A stretch of 64,000 nucleotides of DNA, taken from contig NZ_LR812090.1 of assembly GCF_903772925.1 (NCBI RefSeq), positions 344,593 to 408,592 of the forward strand, read 5' to 3'. Below, piece after piece: positions 32,041 through 41,584 of this stretch. The position numbers were made by a program, and so were the translations under genes. How positions within the stretch are numbered: position 1 is the stretch's first letter; every line of letters starts with the position of its first letter. Under the pieces are notes generated by a model. That model was not told the origin of the DNA. It ran no database searches and was given only the letters and a program-made list of their open reading frames with translations. The stretch comes from Alteromonas macleodii (GTDB lineage Bacteria; Pseudomonadota; Gammaproteobacteria; Enterobacterales; Alteromonadaceae).

Positions 32041-34719
32041 ATGCCCTTTATGTTACAACCGTTTTCTCACCTACCCGCTTATGAACTTGTTACGCCGCTA
32101 CAAGAAGCCGTAGCGACTAACAACATCATCATAGGGGCGCCTCCGGGGGCAGGGAAATCTACTGTGCTGCCTTTGTCGCTGCTGCAATCTTCGCTAAAAG
32201 GAAAAATCTTGCTCATGCAGCCTCGCCGGGTGGTGGTAAGAAATCTTGCTGACCACTTAGCAAAACAGTTAAATGAAAACGTGGGTGAAACAGTTGGTTA
32301 TCGTATAAAGGGCGAGTCAAAAACGTCGTCAGCTACTCGGCTTGAGATAATAACCGAGGGCGTATTAACGCGCATGATTCAGCAAGACCCAGAGCTTACC
32401 GGTGTAGATGCTATTGTCTTCGATGAATTTCATGAGCGCAGTATTCATAGTGACTTTGGGTTGGCGCTGGCACTTGAAGTCCAGTCTGGGCTTCGCGATG
32501 ACTTACGCCTAGTGGTGATGTCGGCAACCTTGGATATTGCGCCACTTCAAACATTGCTCAATGGGTTTAGCGTACTGCCAGTAGCGAACTTGGAAACGCA
32601 AGGTCGTATGTTTCCTGTTGATGTTCGCTACACCCAAGATGTGCAGGCTTATGAGTTGGTACCGAAAACCAGTAATCTCATAAAACAGGCAGTAAGCGAG
32701 CACGATGGTGATATTTTAGTGTTCCTTCCCGGCCGAGGAAGCATAAATGCTGTTGCCAGAGAAATAAAAGGGTTAGCTGAAAGTGCGGACATAGCCGTTC
32801 ACATGCTTTATGGCGCTATAGGAAAATCAGCACAACAAGCAGCCATCGCGCCAGACCCCCAGGGTAAACGAAAAATCATATTATCTACCAACATTGCAGA
32901 GACAAGTTTAACCATTGAAGGCGTGACAGTAGTTATTGATACTCTGTGGGAGAACAGCGCTCAGTATCACCCTTCAAGCGATATTACTGCGCTTACCCAG
33001 CAACGTATTTCGCAAGCATCAGCCACGCAAAGAGCAGGGCGAGCAGGACGGGTAATGGCCGGTACCTGCTATAGGTTATGCAGTAAAAGCAGCTTCGAGC
33101 GTTTGGCCAAACATAATGCGGCGCAAATTGAGAAAGAGGACTTAAGCAGCTTCTTGCTTGATACTCTGGCGTGGGGTAGCAGCCCAGATACGTTGGCATT
33201 ATTGACTCAACCTACACAAGCACAACTGCAGGTCGCACAACAAAAGCTTTGCCGAGTTAATGCTGTTTCAAAGGCAAACATTACCCCTTATGGAAGAGCG
33301 TTGGCCCAGTTGCCATGTCAGCCTCATTTAGCCCATTTATTGCTAACGGCAAAAACAGGTATAGAGGGGCTAAGTGCTGATGAAAATAGTGCGCTTCGCT
33401 TTGCAGCACCTTTTGTAGTGGCTATAAGCGAAAGCAATATTAATGTAAATGGTGCGACAAACGTAATGGATGCGCTGCTTCATGCTAATAGCAGTACTCG
33501 CAATCAGCTTATACAACAGGCTTCTCGTTATGCGCGCTATGTGCAAAGCGAGAAGGGAAAAACGCAGAGTTTTAAGCCTGACATCAACGCATTAGACGAA
33601 CACGCCCTTGGCCTTTGTATCGCCATCGCCTTTCCTTTGCAGGTGGGCTACCGGCGAAATGCGCCAAGCAACCATGGCGGTAATTTTGGTAATTCGAAAG
33701 TGACAACGAAGGGGGCTACGGGAAGCGGTGCTTCACAGTCTCATATTATTGAGTACAAGTTGGCGAGTGGGAAGGGGGCTGAGCTAACCGCTACAGCCGG
33801 TAGTACATTTTCCAATGAAAGCGAAAAGGACAATCACCCGTGGATAGCCGTGCTTGAGGGGCAGCTAATCAAAAGCACAGTGGCAATACGTCTAGCTGAG
33901 CGTGTCCCTGAGCGCAGGTTGCGTTTAGCTTTCCCTGACGCATTTAGCGAAAAGCGTAGCGTTATTCTTAACAGCGAAACTGGCGTAATGGAAGCCAGAG
34001 TAAGTACGGGGTTTTATGACATAACGCTAAATAGTGCGCCAGTATCCGGACAGGAAAAAAGCCGCGAAAAAGCGTTTTGGGATAGCGCAATGTGCGATGC
34101 TTGGTTTGCCTATCTCGATACCTTGCCGTTATCCAATTGGCCACTGTCGGATGCCGATTGGCAATGGTGGCGAAGAGTTCAGTTGGCCGCAAAGCTCAAT
34201 TTACCGCAAGATAAAGCTTTTGACGAACCAGATCCCTGGCCATTGTCATTAAGCGACTTGGTGCATAGGGCAAAAGACAGCCTAGCGCCTGTTTTAAAAA
34301 GCTGTAAAAGTATCAAAAGCCTTAAGCAGTTACCGTGGAAAACTGTCTTGAATAATGGGTTATCTTGGCCTCAGCAAGACGCATTGGCCACGCTTTTGCC
34401 CACTCACGTGACTATTCCTACGGGCAGAGAGGCTAGCCTAGATTATCGCGACAATGGGGATGTGGTGCTGTCGGTCAAAATGCCAGAATTGTATTCGCAA
34501 AGCGCTCCATTAACCTTAGCGGGTGGGCGAGTTACTGTTGTGTGCGAGCTGCTGTCGCCAGCAGGTAGGCCACTGCAAACCACCAGTGATTTAGGTGCGT
34601 TTTGGCAAGGCAGCTATAAAGAAATACAAAAAGAGATGAAGGGGCGTTACCCCAAGCACTTTTGGCCGGATGATCCTGCCAATGCATTGCCGACCAGCAA
34701 GACAAAAAAACATATGTAG
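32041..34719 (+). CDS. hrpB: ATP-dependent RNA helicase-like HrpB
   Basis: An 892-aa DEAH-box protein from ATG 32041. ATG 32050 and an upstream TTG at 31996 are alternatives, and none has a strong Shine-Dalgarno. The helicase motifs are GAPPGAGKST (about 32-41), MQPRRVVVRNLA, DEFH (128-131), SATLD, STNIAETSLTIEGV and QRAGRAGR. The C-terminal HrpB-specific domain ends in KHFWPDDP. An odd Gly/Ser/Thr-rich insert of about 55 residues lies near 540-595, inside the HrpB-specific region. HrpB's cellular role is unclear in general. It stands alone. Confidence 0.92.
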   Translation: MPFMLQPFSHLPAYELVTPLQEAVATNNIIIGAPPGAGKSTVLPLSLLQSSLKGKILLMQPRRVVVRNLADHLAKQLNENVGETVGYRIKGESKTSSATRLEIITEGVLTRMIQQDPELTGVDAIVFDEFHERSIHSDFGLALALEVQSGLRDDLRLVVMSATLDIAPLQTLLNGFSVLPVANLETQGRMFPVDVRYTQDVQAYELVPKTSNLIKQAVSEHDGDILVFLPGRGSINAVAREIKGLAESADIAVHMLYGAIGKSAQQAAIAPDPQGKRKIILSTNIAETSLTIEGVTVVIDTLWENSAQYHPSSDITALTQQRISQASATQRAGRAGRVMAGTCYRLCSKSSFERLAKHNAAQIEKEDLSSFLLDTLAWGSSPDTLALLTQPTQAQLQVAQQKLCRVNAVSKANITPYGRALAQLPCQPHLAHLLLTAKTGIEGLSADENSALRFAAPFVVAISESNINVNGATNVMDALLHANSSTRNQLIQQASRYARYVQSEKGKTQSFKPDINALDEHALGLCIAIAFPLQVGYRRNAPSNHGGNFGNSKVTTKGATGSGASQSHIIEYKLASGKGAELTATAGSTFSNESEKDNHPWIAVLEGQLIKSTVAIRLAERVPERRLRLAFPDAFSEKRSVILNSETGVMEARVSTGFYDITLNSAPVSGQEKSREKAFWDSAMCDAWFAYLDTLPLSNWPLSDADWQWWRRVQLAAKLNLPQDKAFDEPDPWPLSLSDLVHRAKDSLAPVLKSCKSIKSLKQLPWKTVLNNGLSWPQQDALATLLPTHVTIPTGREASLDYRDNGDVVLSVKMPELYSQSAPLTLAGGRVTVVCELLSPAGRPLQTTSDLGAFWQGSYKEIQKEMKGRYPKHFWPDDPANALPTSKTKKHM

Positions 34720-34898
34720 CCGTTGATGCGGCCATACCTCTTATTGTTTTTATTTGATTGTTGTGTATTTCAAACACTAGCCATTGCTTATACGCCAGTC
34801 TCTTACACAGTCTGTTTTTAACGACAGTGGTTACACAATAAAAACTAAGCTAAGTTGATGGTAGCAATTACAAACTTTTATTTAGGTAACCTTACACT

Positions 34899-35711
34899 AT
34901 GAAATTATCCAGTTTAGCCACCGTGGGCTTTCTGTTTGCTACATCTTTAAGTGCTCGGGCTCACGATTTTTGGTTAGAGCCAGCAAGCTACCGTTCACAA
35001 GAGCCAAGTGCTGTTGCCTTGCAGTTTAAAGTAGGCCATAAAGAAGATACCTCTCACTGGAACCTGTCATGGGATAGGATAGTCGCGTTGCGCACTTATT
35101 CTTCTAATGGCGTGAGTGATATGGCCGCCAGCGTAGTACCTAAAACGTCAATGCTACCCGGCATGGCTAAAACGGTCGAGCTTTCACCTGGCACTCACGT
35201 TATAGGGTTTGAAAGCTATCATGCGACTAGTGTACTAAAAGCGAAGAAGTTTAATCAGTATGCGAAAGATGAAGGTTTAACAGAAATACTAGCCCATCGC
35301 GAGGCGAGAGGGCAAAACGATATCGCCGGAAAAGAGCTTTATTCAAGGAAAGCAAAAACCATTGTACAAGTAGGTGAGGCAATAACGGACAATGCCATAA
35401 AACCAATTGGCCACACGTTAGAAATAGTGCCCCTTGAACACCCTTATAAACTCTCAGATAACACTCTATCTGTTCAGGTGTTGTTCAAAGGAAAGCCCTT
35501 AAGCAATGCACTTATCGATGCAGCATCCTTAGTTGATCACAGCGTGGAAGTGCAAGCGGTTAAAACTGACAGTGAAGGAAAGGCGACGTTTAAAGTTAAT
35601 GTCGAAGGGCCTGTTATGCTAAATACGGTTTGGGGCGTACCCCTTACAAATAGTTCTGCAGCAGATTTTGAAACTTACTTTTCAAGTCTAACGTTTGAAT
35701 ACGTTCAGTAA
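34899..35711 (+). CDS. periplasmic DUF4198-family protein
   Basis: A 270-aa protein with a signal peptide ending LSARA, then HDFWLEPASYRS, the hallmark opening of DUF4198 proteins. The C-terminal half has a transthyretin-like strand pattern (LSVQVLFKGKPLSNALIDA..TDSEGKATFKV). Family members often occur with nickel or cobalt uptake or TonB-dependent systems. No such genes are adjacent here, so a metal role is only a guess. The exposed N-terminal His after cleavage could bind metal. It ends in a small terminator and is convergent with the MltB-type gene. Confidence 0.78.
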   Translation: MKLSSLATVGFLFATSLSARAHDFWLEPASYRSQEPSAVALQFKVGHKEDTSHWNLSWDRIVALRTYSSNGVSDMAASVVPKTSMLPGMAKTVELSPGTHVIGFESYHATSVLKAKKFNQYAKDEGLTEILAHREARGQNDIAGKELYSRKAKTIVQVGEAITDNAIKPIGHTLEIVPLEHPYKLSDNTLSVQVLFKGKPLSNALIDAASLVDHSVEVQAVKTDSEGKATFKVNVEGPVMLNTVWGVPLTNSSAADFETYFSSLTFEYVQ

Positions 35712-35767
35712 CCAATAAGCTGGACGGTGTTTATCTTACCGATTACTAAAAATACCAAATGATTAAT

Positions 35768-35792
35768 GCGCCCTTGAAAGGGCGCTGTTTTA
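35768..35792 (+). terminator. terminator after the DUF4198 gene
   Basis: GCGCCC (35768-35773) pairs with GGGCGC (35780-35785), followed by TGTTTT. Confidence 0.65.
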
Positions 35793-35799
35793 ATCAAGT

Positions 35800-37074
35800 T
35801 TAAGAGGTAGCCTTGCTTGCCAGGTCAATGTTGAGGGCTGCCATTACTTCCAAACCTGGAAAACCATCTGCGATCATATTATTGCTAATTTGGTAGTTGC
35901 GGATACCCTCGCGAGTGGCAGGGCCAATGATGCCGTCGGGTTTGCCCACATCGAAGCCTAAATTATTTAGCTTACTTTGAAGCGCAATAATGTCTTTGCG
36001 GCTGTAGGCGGGGAGATCAGGTAAGGTTGCTTTAATACCAGACGCTCCAGCGATGCGGTCGGCCAATACGCCTACGGCGATGGCATAAAACTCAGAGTTG
36101 TTCCAGCGCATAATAACGCGGAAGTTTTTGTAAGCAATAAAGGCAGGGCCGTTATGCCCTGCAGGCACGATAACATAAGCTGTGGTATCGTCTTCGCCCA
36201 GCGCAGAGCCATCGGCTTTCTTCACGCCTTGAGCGTTCCATTCGCTAAGAGGTTTTCTATTTTTGTAACCAGACTCTTGATAGTCAAAGTTCTCAGGCAA
36301 CTGCACTTCACGACCCCAGCGGAAGCTGCGCTCCCAACCTAGGCTTGCAAGGAAGTTTGCGGCAGAAGATAACGCATCTTCTTCACTTGCCCACAAATTA
36401 ATTTGCCCGTCGCCGTCGCCGTCAATGGCATAGTGTGTATAGGCTGAAGGCATAAACTGAGTGTGACCCATAGCGCCAGCCCACGAACCAATCATGTCTT
36501 CTTTTTGAAGCTTTTCCCGTTCCATCAGCTTCACGGCCACAAGGAACTCTTGGGTAAAGTATTTACTTCTTCGTTTGTCACAAGCCAGCGTGGCAAGAGA
36601 ATCAAGTACCGGCATTTTGCCTTTGTAAGAGCCAAAGTTTGTTTCTAAGCCCCAGAAAGCGAGCAGGTAGTGAGGAGGCACGCCATACTTATCACTGAGT
36701 TTGTGCAAAAGCGCTTCGTGCTTAGCGTACATCTCTTTGCCTTTCTGAGTGCGCCAATCGGTAACGCGCTTACTAAAGTACCCTGGAAAGGTTTGTACAA
36801 ATTCAGGTTGGCTTCGGTCTAACTCAATCACACGGTCTTGATGAACAAGGTGAGGAAATACATCATCAATGGTTTGCTGGCTAACCCCTTCTTGCTTTGC
36901 TTTATCTGCAAGTACGGCGGTGCAGCTAGCAAATTGTTCATTGGCATAAGCGGTGTTAATCGACGCACTAGTAATAAGCAGAGCCAAAGATGTACGAATT
37001 AATGAGGTGTAAGACTTGGTCTTCTTAGGTGAACGATCAGAAAGAAAAGAAGACTTAAATGAAGCTAAGCGCAT
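35800..37074 (-). CDS. MltB-type lytic murein transglycosylase with peptidoglycan-binding domain
   Basis: A 424-aa periplasmic enzyme that cleaves the MurNAc-GlcNAc bond to form 1,6-anhydro-MurNAc. The signal peptide region is residues 20-44 (ending TAYA) after a long basic N terminus. The catalytic Glu is probably E144 in FWGLETNFGSYKG. MGHTQFMPSAYTHYAIDGDGDG is the conserved MltB/SltB block. A PG_binding_1 domain lies near 355-415 (LQSKLNNLGFDVGKPDGIIGPATR). There is no lipobox, so it is probably soluble. It is divergent from PBP1b, placing a peptidoglycan-cutting and a peptidoglycan-making enzyme side by side. Confidence 0.92.
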   Translation of the reverse strand: MRLASFKSSFLSDRSPKKTKSYTSLIRTSLALLITSASINTAYANEQFASCTAVLADKAKQEGVSQQTIDDVFPHLVHQDRVIELDRSQPEFVQTFPGYFSKRVTDWRTQKGKEMYAKHEALLHKLSDKYGVPPHYLLAFWGLETNFGSYKGKMPVLDSLATLACDKRRSKYFTQEFLVAVKLMEREKLQKEDMIGSWAGAMGHTQFMPSAYTHYAIDGDGDGQINLWASEEDALSSAANFLASLGWERSFRWGREVQLPENFDYQESGYKNRKPLSEWNAQGVKKADGSALGEDDTTAYVIVPAGHNGPAFIAYKNFRVIMRWNNSEFYAIAVGVLADRIAGASGIKATLPDLPAYSRKDIIALQSKLNNLGFDVGKPDGIIGPATREGIRNYQISNNMIADGFPGLEVMAALNIDLASKATS

Positions 37075-37342
37075 AGTACGATTCCTGTGTTACTTGCCAG
37101 CATGCTATCGCATTGTGACCGTGAAACGCGAGTAAAATTCACTTTTCCTAGTACGTACAGAAGTACTTTATTCCGCATCAATAGTAAATGGGCAATAGGT
37201 GTGCATATTTGGAAACAGTTGTTGAGCGGCGGCCCGAATGGTAATGTTGATACCATTAAAACTAACGTTTTAAGCGACGTTCGTTAAACCTATATCGCAA
37301 AGTATGCGATGTCATCTTCAATGATCTTCATGGCGTTTTCAC

Positions 37343-39694
37343 GTGGCAAAAAAACAGACACAAAACAAATCATCTTCAAAAAGCAAAACAACCAACAAGG
37401 GTAAGAGCTCAGCCAAGCGCTCGTGGTTTTTCAAGCTATTCTGGCGAGTCGCTTTAATAGGCTTAGTGGTGCTCGGGGCTTATGCGTTTTATCTCGACGC
37501 ACAAATTAAACATGCGTTCTCGGGTAACAAGTGGGAAGTACCTGCGCAAATCTTCGCACGTCCTTTAGAAGTAAGTAAAGGCGAGGAGATCACGCCACAA
37601 GAAGTCATTGATGAACTCAATTTGCTGGGCTACCGCAAGGTAACCTTTGCCGACAGTAGCGGTGAATATAGCTATCAAAATAAGGTGCTGACTGTACAGC
37701 GCCGCGCGTTTCAGTTTCCAGAAGGCGCAGAGCCTCTGCGTCATTTAGTGATCACGTGGGAAGGTGCACGTATTGGGGAAATTTATGACAAGTCGCAAGG
37801 CCGCCCGTATGGTTCTGCAAAGCTAGAACCCTGGTTAGTAACGCGCATGACAAGCGGGTCTCAAGAAGACCGTATGCTGGTAACGTTAGACACCATTCCT
37901 GACATGTTGCCAAAAGCGCTAACCCTGGTGGAAGACCGCAATTTTTATAATCACCATGGCGTTGCGCCGCTTTCAATATTGCGGGCTCTAATGGCAAACA
38001 TTGCAGCCGGACGAACGGTTCAAGGCGGCAGTACGCTAACGCAGCAGCTGGTTAAAAACATGTTTTTAACCCGTGAGCGTTCCATTGTGCGTAAGGCAAA
38101 AGAAGCCATTATGGCGGTGATCATTGATGCCCGTTACAGCAAATCAGAAATTATTGAAGCGTACTTAAATGAAGTGTTTTTGGGGCAAAATGGCGATATG
38201 GCCGTACATGGTTTTGGACTTGCTAGCTATTTCTATTTTGACCGACCAGCTAACGAGCTAAGTACGCCCGAAATAGCCACGTTGGTTGCTATTATTAAAG
38301 GCCCATCTTATTACAACCCACGCAAATATGCTGAGCGCACGAAAGAGCGTCGTGATTTAGTGCTGCGCATGCTGTTTGATGAAAATGAAATTAGTCGTCA
38401 AGACTACGAACGTTTTGTGAATATGCCGTTAGGGCTCGCCAGTGGGGCGAGCCTAGCAAGCGGTAAACACCCTGCTTTCATGGAGCAGGTTCGTCGGGAA
38501 CTCAATGAAATTCTGGCTGAGCCTAGCTTAAGAGATTCGGGCGTAAAAGTGTTTACAACACTTGATATCGTAGCCCAGCGCCGCGCTGAAAGTGCATTGT
38601 CGGGTACGCTAGACGGTTTGCAAAAAGACAGGAAAGTGCCATTACAGGGCGCAATGGTAGTCACAGATAGTGCAAGTGGTGAAGTACGCGCTATCGTTGG
38701 CGGAAAAGACTTTGCGTTCAAAGGCTTTAACCGAGCACTAGACGCAAAACGCCCTATAGGCTCGTTGATTAAACCTGCGGTTTACTTAACCGCACTAGAA
38801 GATCCAACACAATTTAACTTGGCAACGCCGCTTAAAGACGAACCCATTACCCTTGAAAGTCGAAATGGAAAAACGTGGTCGCCGCAAAACTACGATAAAG
38901 AGTTCAGAGGCCAGGTGCCTTTACTTCAAGGGCTAGTCGAGTCTTTAAATATACCTACGGTTAATTTAGGCATGCAGATAGGGCTTGATGCGCTAGCCGA
39001 TACGATAGAGCGATTAGGGGTAACCACCCCTGTAGATAAAGTACCGTCGTTGACCCTTGGTGCTTTTGAATTGACACCATTTAGTACAAACCAAATGTAC
39101 CAGACCTTATCAAATGATGGGCGTTACATACCTCTTCATACGGTGACTTCTGTAGTAACAGCAGATAACGCGCTGCTTTGGAAAAAGGCGGAGTTTTTTG
39201 CTCAGCGCACCGATGAAGCAGCAACCTATTTGCTCAACTATGCCTTGTATAAAGTAACCACCGAAGGTACTGCGAAGCGCATCGGTTGGAATTTTGGGAA
39301 TGTGAATATGGCTGGCAAAACGGGCACCACAGACGATTACCGCGATAGCTGGTTTAGTGGCTTCGATAGAAACAATGTGGTTACGGTTTGGGTAGGCAAT
39401 GATGACAACCAACCGGTTAATTTGACCGGTGCAGGTGGGGCCTTACCCGTCTTTATAAACTACATGAAATCTCAGTCACCCAAGTCATTATCAAGGCGTT
39501 TCCCAAAAGGCTTAGGCATTGCACATTTTGACGCCAAGACCGGCGCGGTTGTGGTTGCAGGATGTGCTGGGAGTTTAAGCGTACCGGCTATTTTGGATGT
39601 GCTTCCTCCACCTCAACAAGATTGTTCAGGCCGTCCTGTAGACAAAGACAGCGACAAGGATGATAAAAGCTGGTGGGAACGGATATTCGGATGA
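37343..39694 (+). CDS. mrcB: bifunctional penicillin-binding protein 1b
   Basis: A 783-aa class A PBP. A basic N terminus, a TM at about 30-50 and a UB2H domain at about 65-150 (the LpoB-docking region in E. coli) come first. The GT51 glycosyltransferase has its catalytic Glu at E197 in VEDRNFYNHHG and the QGGSTLTQQLVKN motif. The transpeptidase has SLIK (S474), SLN (534-536) and KTGTT (659-663). UB2H marks it as PBP1b rather than PBP1a. The start is GTG at 37343, without a clear Shine-Dalgarno; no better in-frame start is seen. The acidic tail DKDSDKDDKSWWERIFG is unremarkable. Confidence 0.94.
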   Translation: MAKKQTQNKSSSKSKTTNKGKSSAKRSWFFKLFWRVALIGLVVLGAYAFYLDAQIKHAFSGNKWEVPAQIFARPLEVSKGEEITPQEVIDELNLLGYRKVTFADSSGEYSYQNKVLTVQRRAFQFPEGAEPLRHLVITWEGARIGEIYDKSQGRPYGSAKLEPWLVTRMTSGSQEDRMLVTLDTIPDMLPKALTLVEDRNFYNHHGVAPLSILRALMANIAAGRTVQGGSTLTQQLVKNMFLTRERSIVRKAKEAIMAVIIDARYSKSEIIEAYLNEVFLGQNGDMAVHGFGLASYFYFDRPANELSTPEIATLVAIIKGPSYYNPRKYAERTKERRDLVLRMLFDENEISRQDYERFVNMPLGLASGASLASGKHPAFMEQVRRELNEILAEPSLRDSGVKVFTTLDIVAQRRAESALSGTLDGLQKDRKVPLQGAMVVTDSASGEVRAIVGGKDFAFKGFNRALDAKRPIGSLIKPAVYLTALEDPTQFNLATPLKDEPITLESRNGKTWSPQNYDKEFRGQVPLLQGLVESLNIPTVNLGMQIGLDALADTIERLGVTTPVDKVPSLTLGAFELTPFSTNQMYQTLSNDGRYIPLHTVTSVVTADNALLWKKAEFFAQRTDEAATYLLNYALYKVTTEGTAKRIGWNFGNVNMAGKTGTTDDYRDSWFSGFDRNNVVTVWVGNDDNQPVNLTGAGGALPVFINYMKSQSPKSLSRRFPKGLGIAHFDAKTGAVVVAGCAGSLSVPAILDVLPPPQQDCSGRPVDKDSDKDDKSWWERIFG

Positions 39695-39771
39695 AAAAAA
39701 CTCCAGTAAGAAGATAGAAAACACAATCACTTGGCTGGGATACAGTCCGTGCTTTCTATCTCCCTCTGGAG
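39693..39771 (-). terminator. long two-part hairpin with T run, ending the small-protein unit
   Basis: On the minus strand ACTCCAG (39771-39765) pairs with CTGGAGT (39706-39700). Inside it AGATAGAAA (39761-39753) would face TTTCTATCT (39720-39712), a perfect 9-bp helix. The apical loop is about 32 nt. A seven-T run follows on the minus strand only, so it ends the leftward transcript rather than mrcB. It is much larger than a normal terminator. TCCCTGG just upstream (minus strand) could pair with CCAGAGGGA in the hairpin's 5' arm, giving an alternative fold. Confidence 0.65.
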
Positions 39772-39840
39772 TAAAAGGCCCAGGGAAGGCAAATCTTTTA
39801 GCGGTAGTCGGTTAGGTTCCTATTTGTTTTTATTGCGTTT

Positions 39841-39951
39841 TCAGTGACCTTTCTGAAGGAATAGGCGCGCTGTAGAAAACACCAGCGCACTTACAGCAAA
39901 CGCAATAACCGGCCCGAGTACTATCATAAATAGGGTTGCGGCGGTTAACAT
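39841..39951 (-). CDS. 36-aa hydrophobic membrane peptide
   Basis: An unlisted small ORF. It reads MLTAATLFMIVLGPVIAFA, then a second stretch VSALVFSTARLF, ending LQKGH. Nearly the whole peptide is one membrane-spanning segment with a short basic tail. AGGAG lies exactly 7 nt before its ATG, one of the best ribosome binding sites in the window. It starts 11 nt after the stop of the 94-aa exported protein, so the two are probably cotranscribed. Function unknown. The organised hairpin terminator about 70 nt downstream closes the unit. Confidence 0.65.
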   Translation of the reverse strand: MLTAATLFMIVLGPVIAFAVSALVFSTARLFLQKGH

Positions 39952-39962
39952 GTGCACTCTCC

Positions 39963-40247
39963 TTATGCGTCGTTATCGTCCGAGCTGACTGACTCAATTG
40001 GTGTAATAGTTATTTCTGCAATCAATGAGCGGGCTTTTTCTACTTCTGGTTCAAATGTGTGACTTTTAGTTAACACGTCATAGGTCACATCCAGCGCTAA
40101 GTTCTGCTTTACGTCATTCATGGCGCTTTCAACGATAAAATCTGTATGTGAAACAATGTTGTTCTGAGATTCGTCAGCGAATGCTGCTGCGCTCAATACG
40201 CTAGTTGCTAAAGTTAGTGCAGTGAAAGTTTTGCGACCGATAAACAT
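39963..40247 (-). CDS. 94-aa exported protein of unknown function
   Basis: A signal peptide (MFIGRKTFTALTLATSVLSA, cleaved after AAAFA) precedes a mature part of about 70 aa that is acidic and probably helical. It contains SHTDFIVESAMNDVKQNLA and the tail SSDDNDA. There are no cysteines and no known motif. A GGAGA-like site precedes the ATG. It is upstream of, and likely cotranscribed with, the 36-aa membrane peptide. I recognise no family. Confidence 0.65.
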   Translation of the reverse strand: MFIGRKTFTALTLATSVLSAAAFADESQNNIVSHTDFIVESAMNDVKQNLALDVTYDVLTKSHTFEPEVEKARSLIAEITITPIESVSSDDNDA

Positions 40248-40660
40248 AGTAATCTCCTAAAAAAGTAAGTTAGACACTGCACTTGAACATACTGCGTGGC
40301 AGCTATCATGTTGCTAAAGGTTTCGATAATAAGTCGTTATCAATTAACAATTAGTTTATAGCGAGGGATGTGCCAACTCGTTAAAAAAGTCTATGTACTT
40401 GAAATTGTTGAACTTTGTTTTTCTTGGGAAAGTAGGTAAAAAGATTGCCTATTACAAAAATACTAAAATTTAGTGCTTTTCATATGAGTGTGGTCAAAAT
40501 GACTAACGCAACGATTTAGAAAGCGTGAGCTAAGGTATTTTTTGTTAGATAAAGTGCTATAGGGAAGGTCAGCGGTACAGAAAACCGCGACGCCCTCCCT
40601 TAAGAGAGAAGGTGAAAAAGAAAAAAGACTAAACAAAAAGATAAAGCACAGAGCACGGCC
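40248..40660. other. intergenic region upstream of the 94-aa protein gene
   Basis: 413 nt, AT-rich, no convincing ORF. A palindrome GATAA-N7-TTATC (40325-40329 with 40337-40341) lies about 80 nt before the 94-aa gene. It resembles a short Fur-like or other operator but is 17 bp rather than the usual 19, so the regulator is unknown. No clear terminator is seen after the YedI-family gene on the right. Confidence 0.4.
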
Positions 40661-41584
40661 CTAGGACTTTTTGCCTTTAAATTTGGAAACCATTGTCACT
40701 ACTAGCGCAATGATAACGCCAGCAACAATACCTACTACGCCATCTGCCAGTATAGACATAACCAATGATGCGCTTGGGATAAGTGTGGTAAACCAGTCGG
40801 TAAAAATATGTAGAAAGCCTATGCTGTGAGTAAGGATGCCGCCGCCCACCAAGAACATTGCCACCGTACCCACTACCGCAAGGGTTTTCATTAGCGCGGG
40901 CGCGGCAACTAACAATGCTTTGCCGATAAATCGTTGAAGGGTGTTCATTGAGCCTGTTAGTGACTTACGAAGCATGTAAAGGCCCACGTCGTCCATTTTA
41001 ACCAAGCCCGCGACTAGTCCATATACGCCAAGTGTAATGGCTAAGCTTAGTGCCACTAACACACCAATTTGCGTTGTGAGCGTTGCATCTGTCACGGTAC
41101 CTAACGCAATAACAATGATTTCAGCAGATAATATAAAGTCGGTGCGTATAGCGCCTTTGATTTTATCTTGTTCAAAAGCCACCATATCAACATCGTCTTT
41201 AGAGAGCGCTTCAATTCGGGCTTCTCGTATTTCTTCCTCATCTTCATGGGGGAGATATTTATGAAGCAGTTTTTCAGCGCCTTCAAAACATAAATATAAT
41301 CCGCCCAGCACCAATAACACGGTAATAAGTGAAGGTATGAAGGCACTTATGGCTAACGCTGCGGGAACCAAGATGGCCTTATTGATAAGCGAGCCTTTTG
41401 CAACAGCCCATACAACAGGCAGTTCTCTATCTGCTTTAACCCCTTGAACCTGATCGGCATTTACTGCTAAATCGTCACCTAAAACGCCCGCTGTTTTTTG
41501 TGCTGCGACTTTTGACATAGTTGCGATGTCATCCATTAACGTTGCAATATCATCAAGTAGGGCAAGTAAGTTAGCTGCGGCCAC
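40661..41584 (-). CDS. yedI: YedI/DUF808-family inner-membrane protein
   Basis: A 307-aa protein of the DUF808 family. The conserved start AAANLLALLDDIATLMDDIATMSKVAAQKTAGVLGDD is seen in pieces, including LLALLDDIA and QKTAGVLGDDLAV. About five or six membrane segments follow, with SILADGVVGIVAGVIIALVV near the end. Molecular function is unknown. GTG start with AAGGA 8 nt upstream. It is divergent from an AraC-family regulator, which could control it. Confidence 0.87.
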   Translation of the reverse strand: MAAANLLALLDDIATLMDDIATMSKVAAQKTAGVLGDDLAVNADQVQGVKADRELPVVWAVAKGSLINKAILVPAALAISAFIPSLITVLLVLGGLYLCFEGAEKLLHKYLPHEDEEEIREARIEALSKDDVDMVAFEQDKIKGAIRTDFILSAEIIVIALGTVTDATLTTQIGVLVALSLAITLGVYGLVAGLVKMDDVGLYMLRKSLTGSMNTLQRFIGKALLVAAPALMKTLAVVGTVAMFLVGGGILTHSIGFLHIFTDWFTTLIPSASLVMSILADGVVGIVAGVIIALVVTMVSKFKGKKS

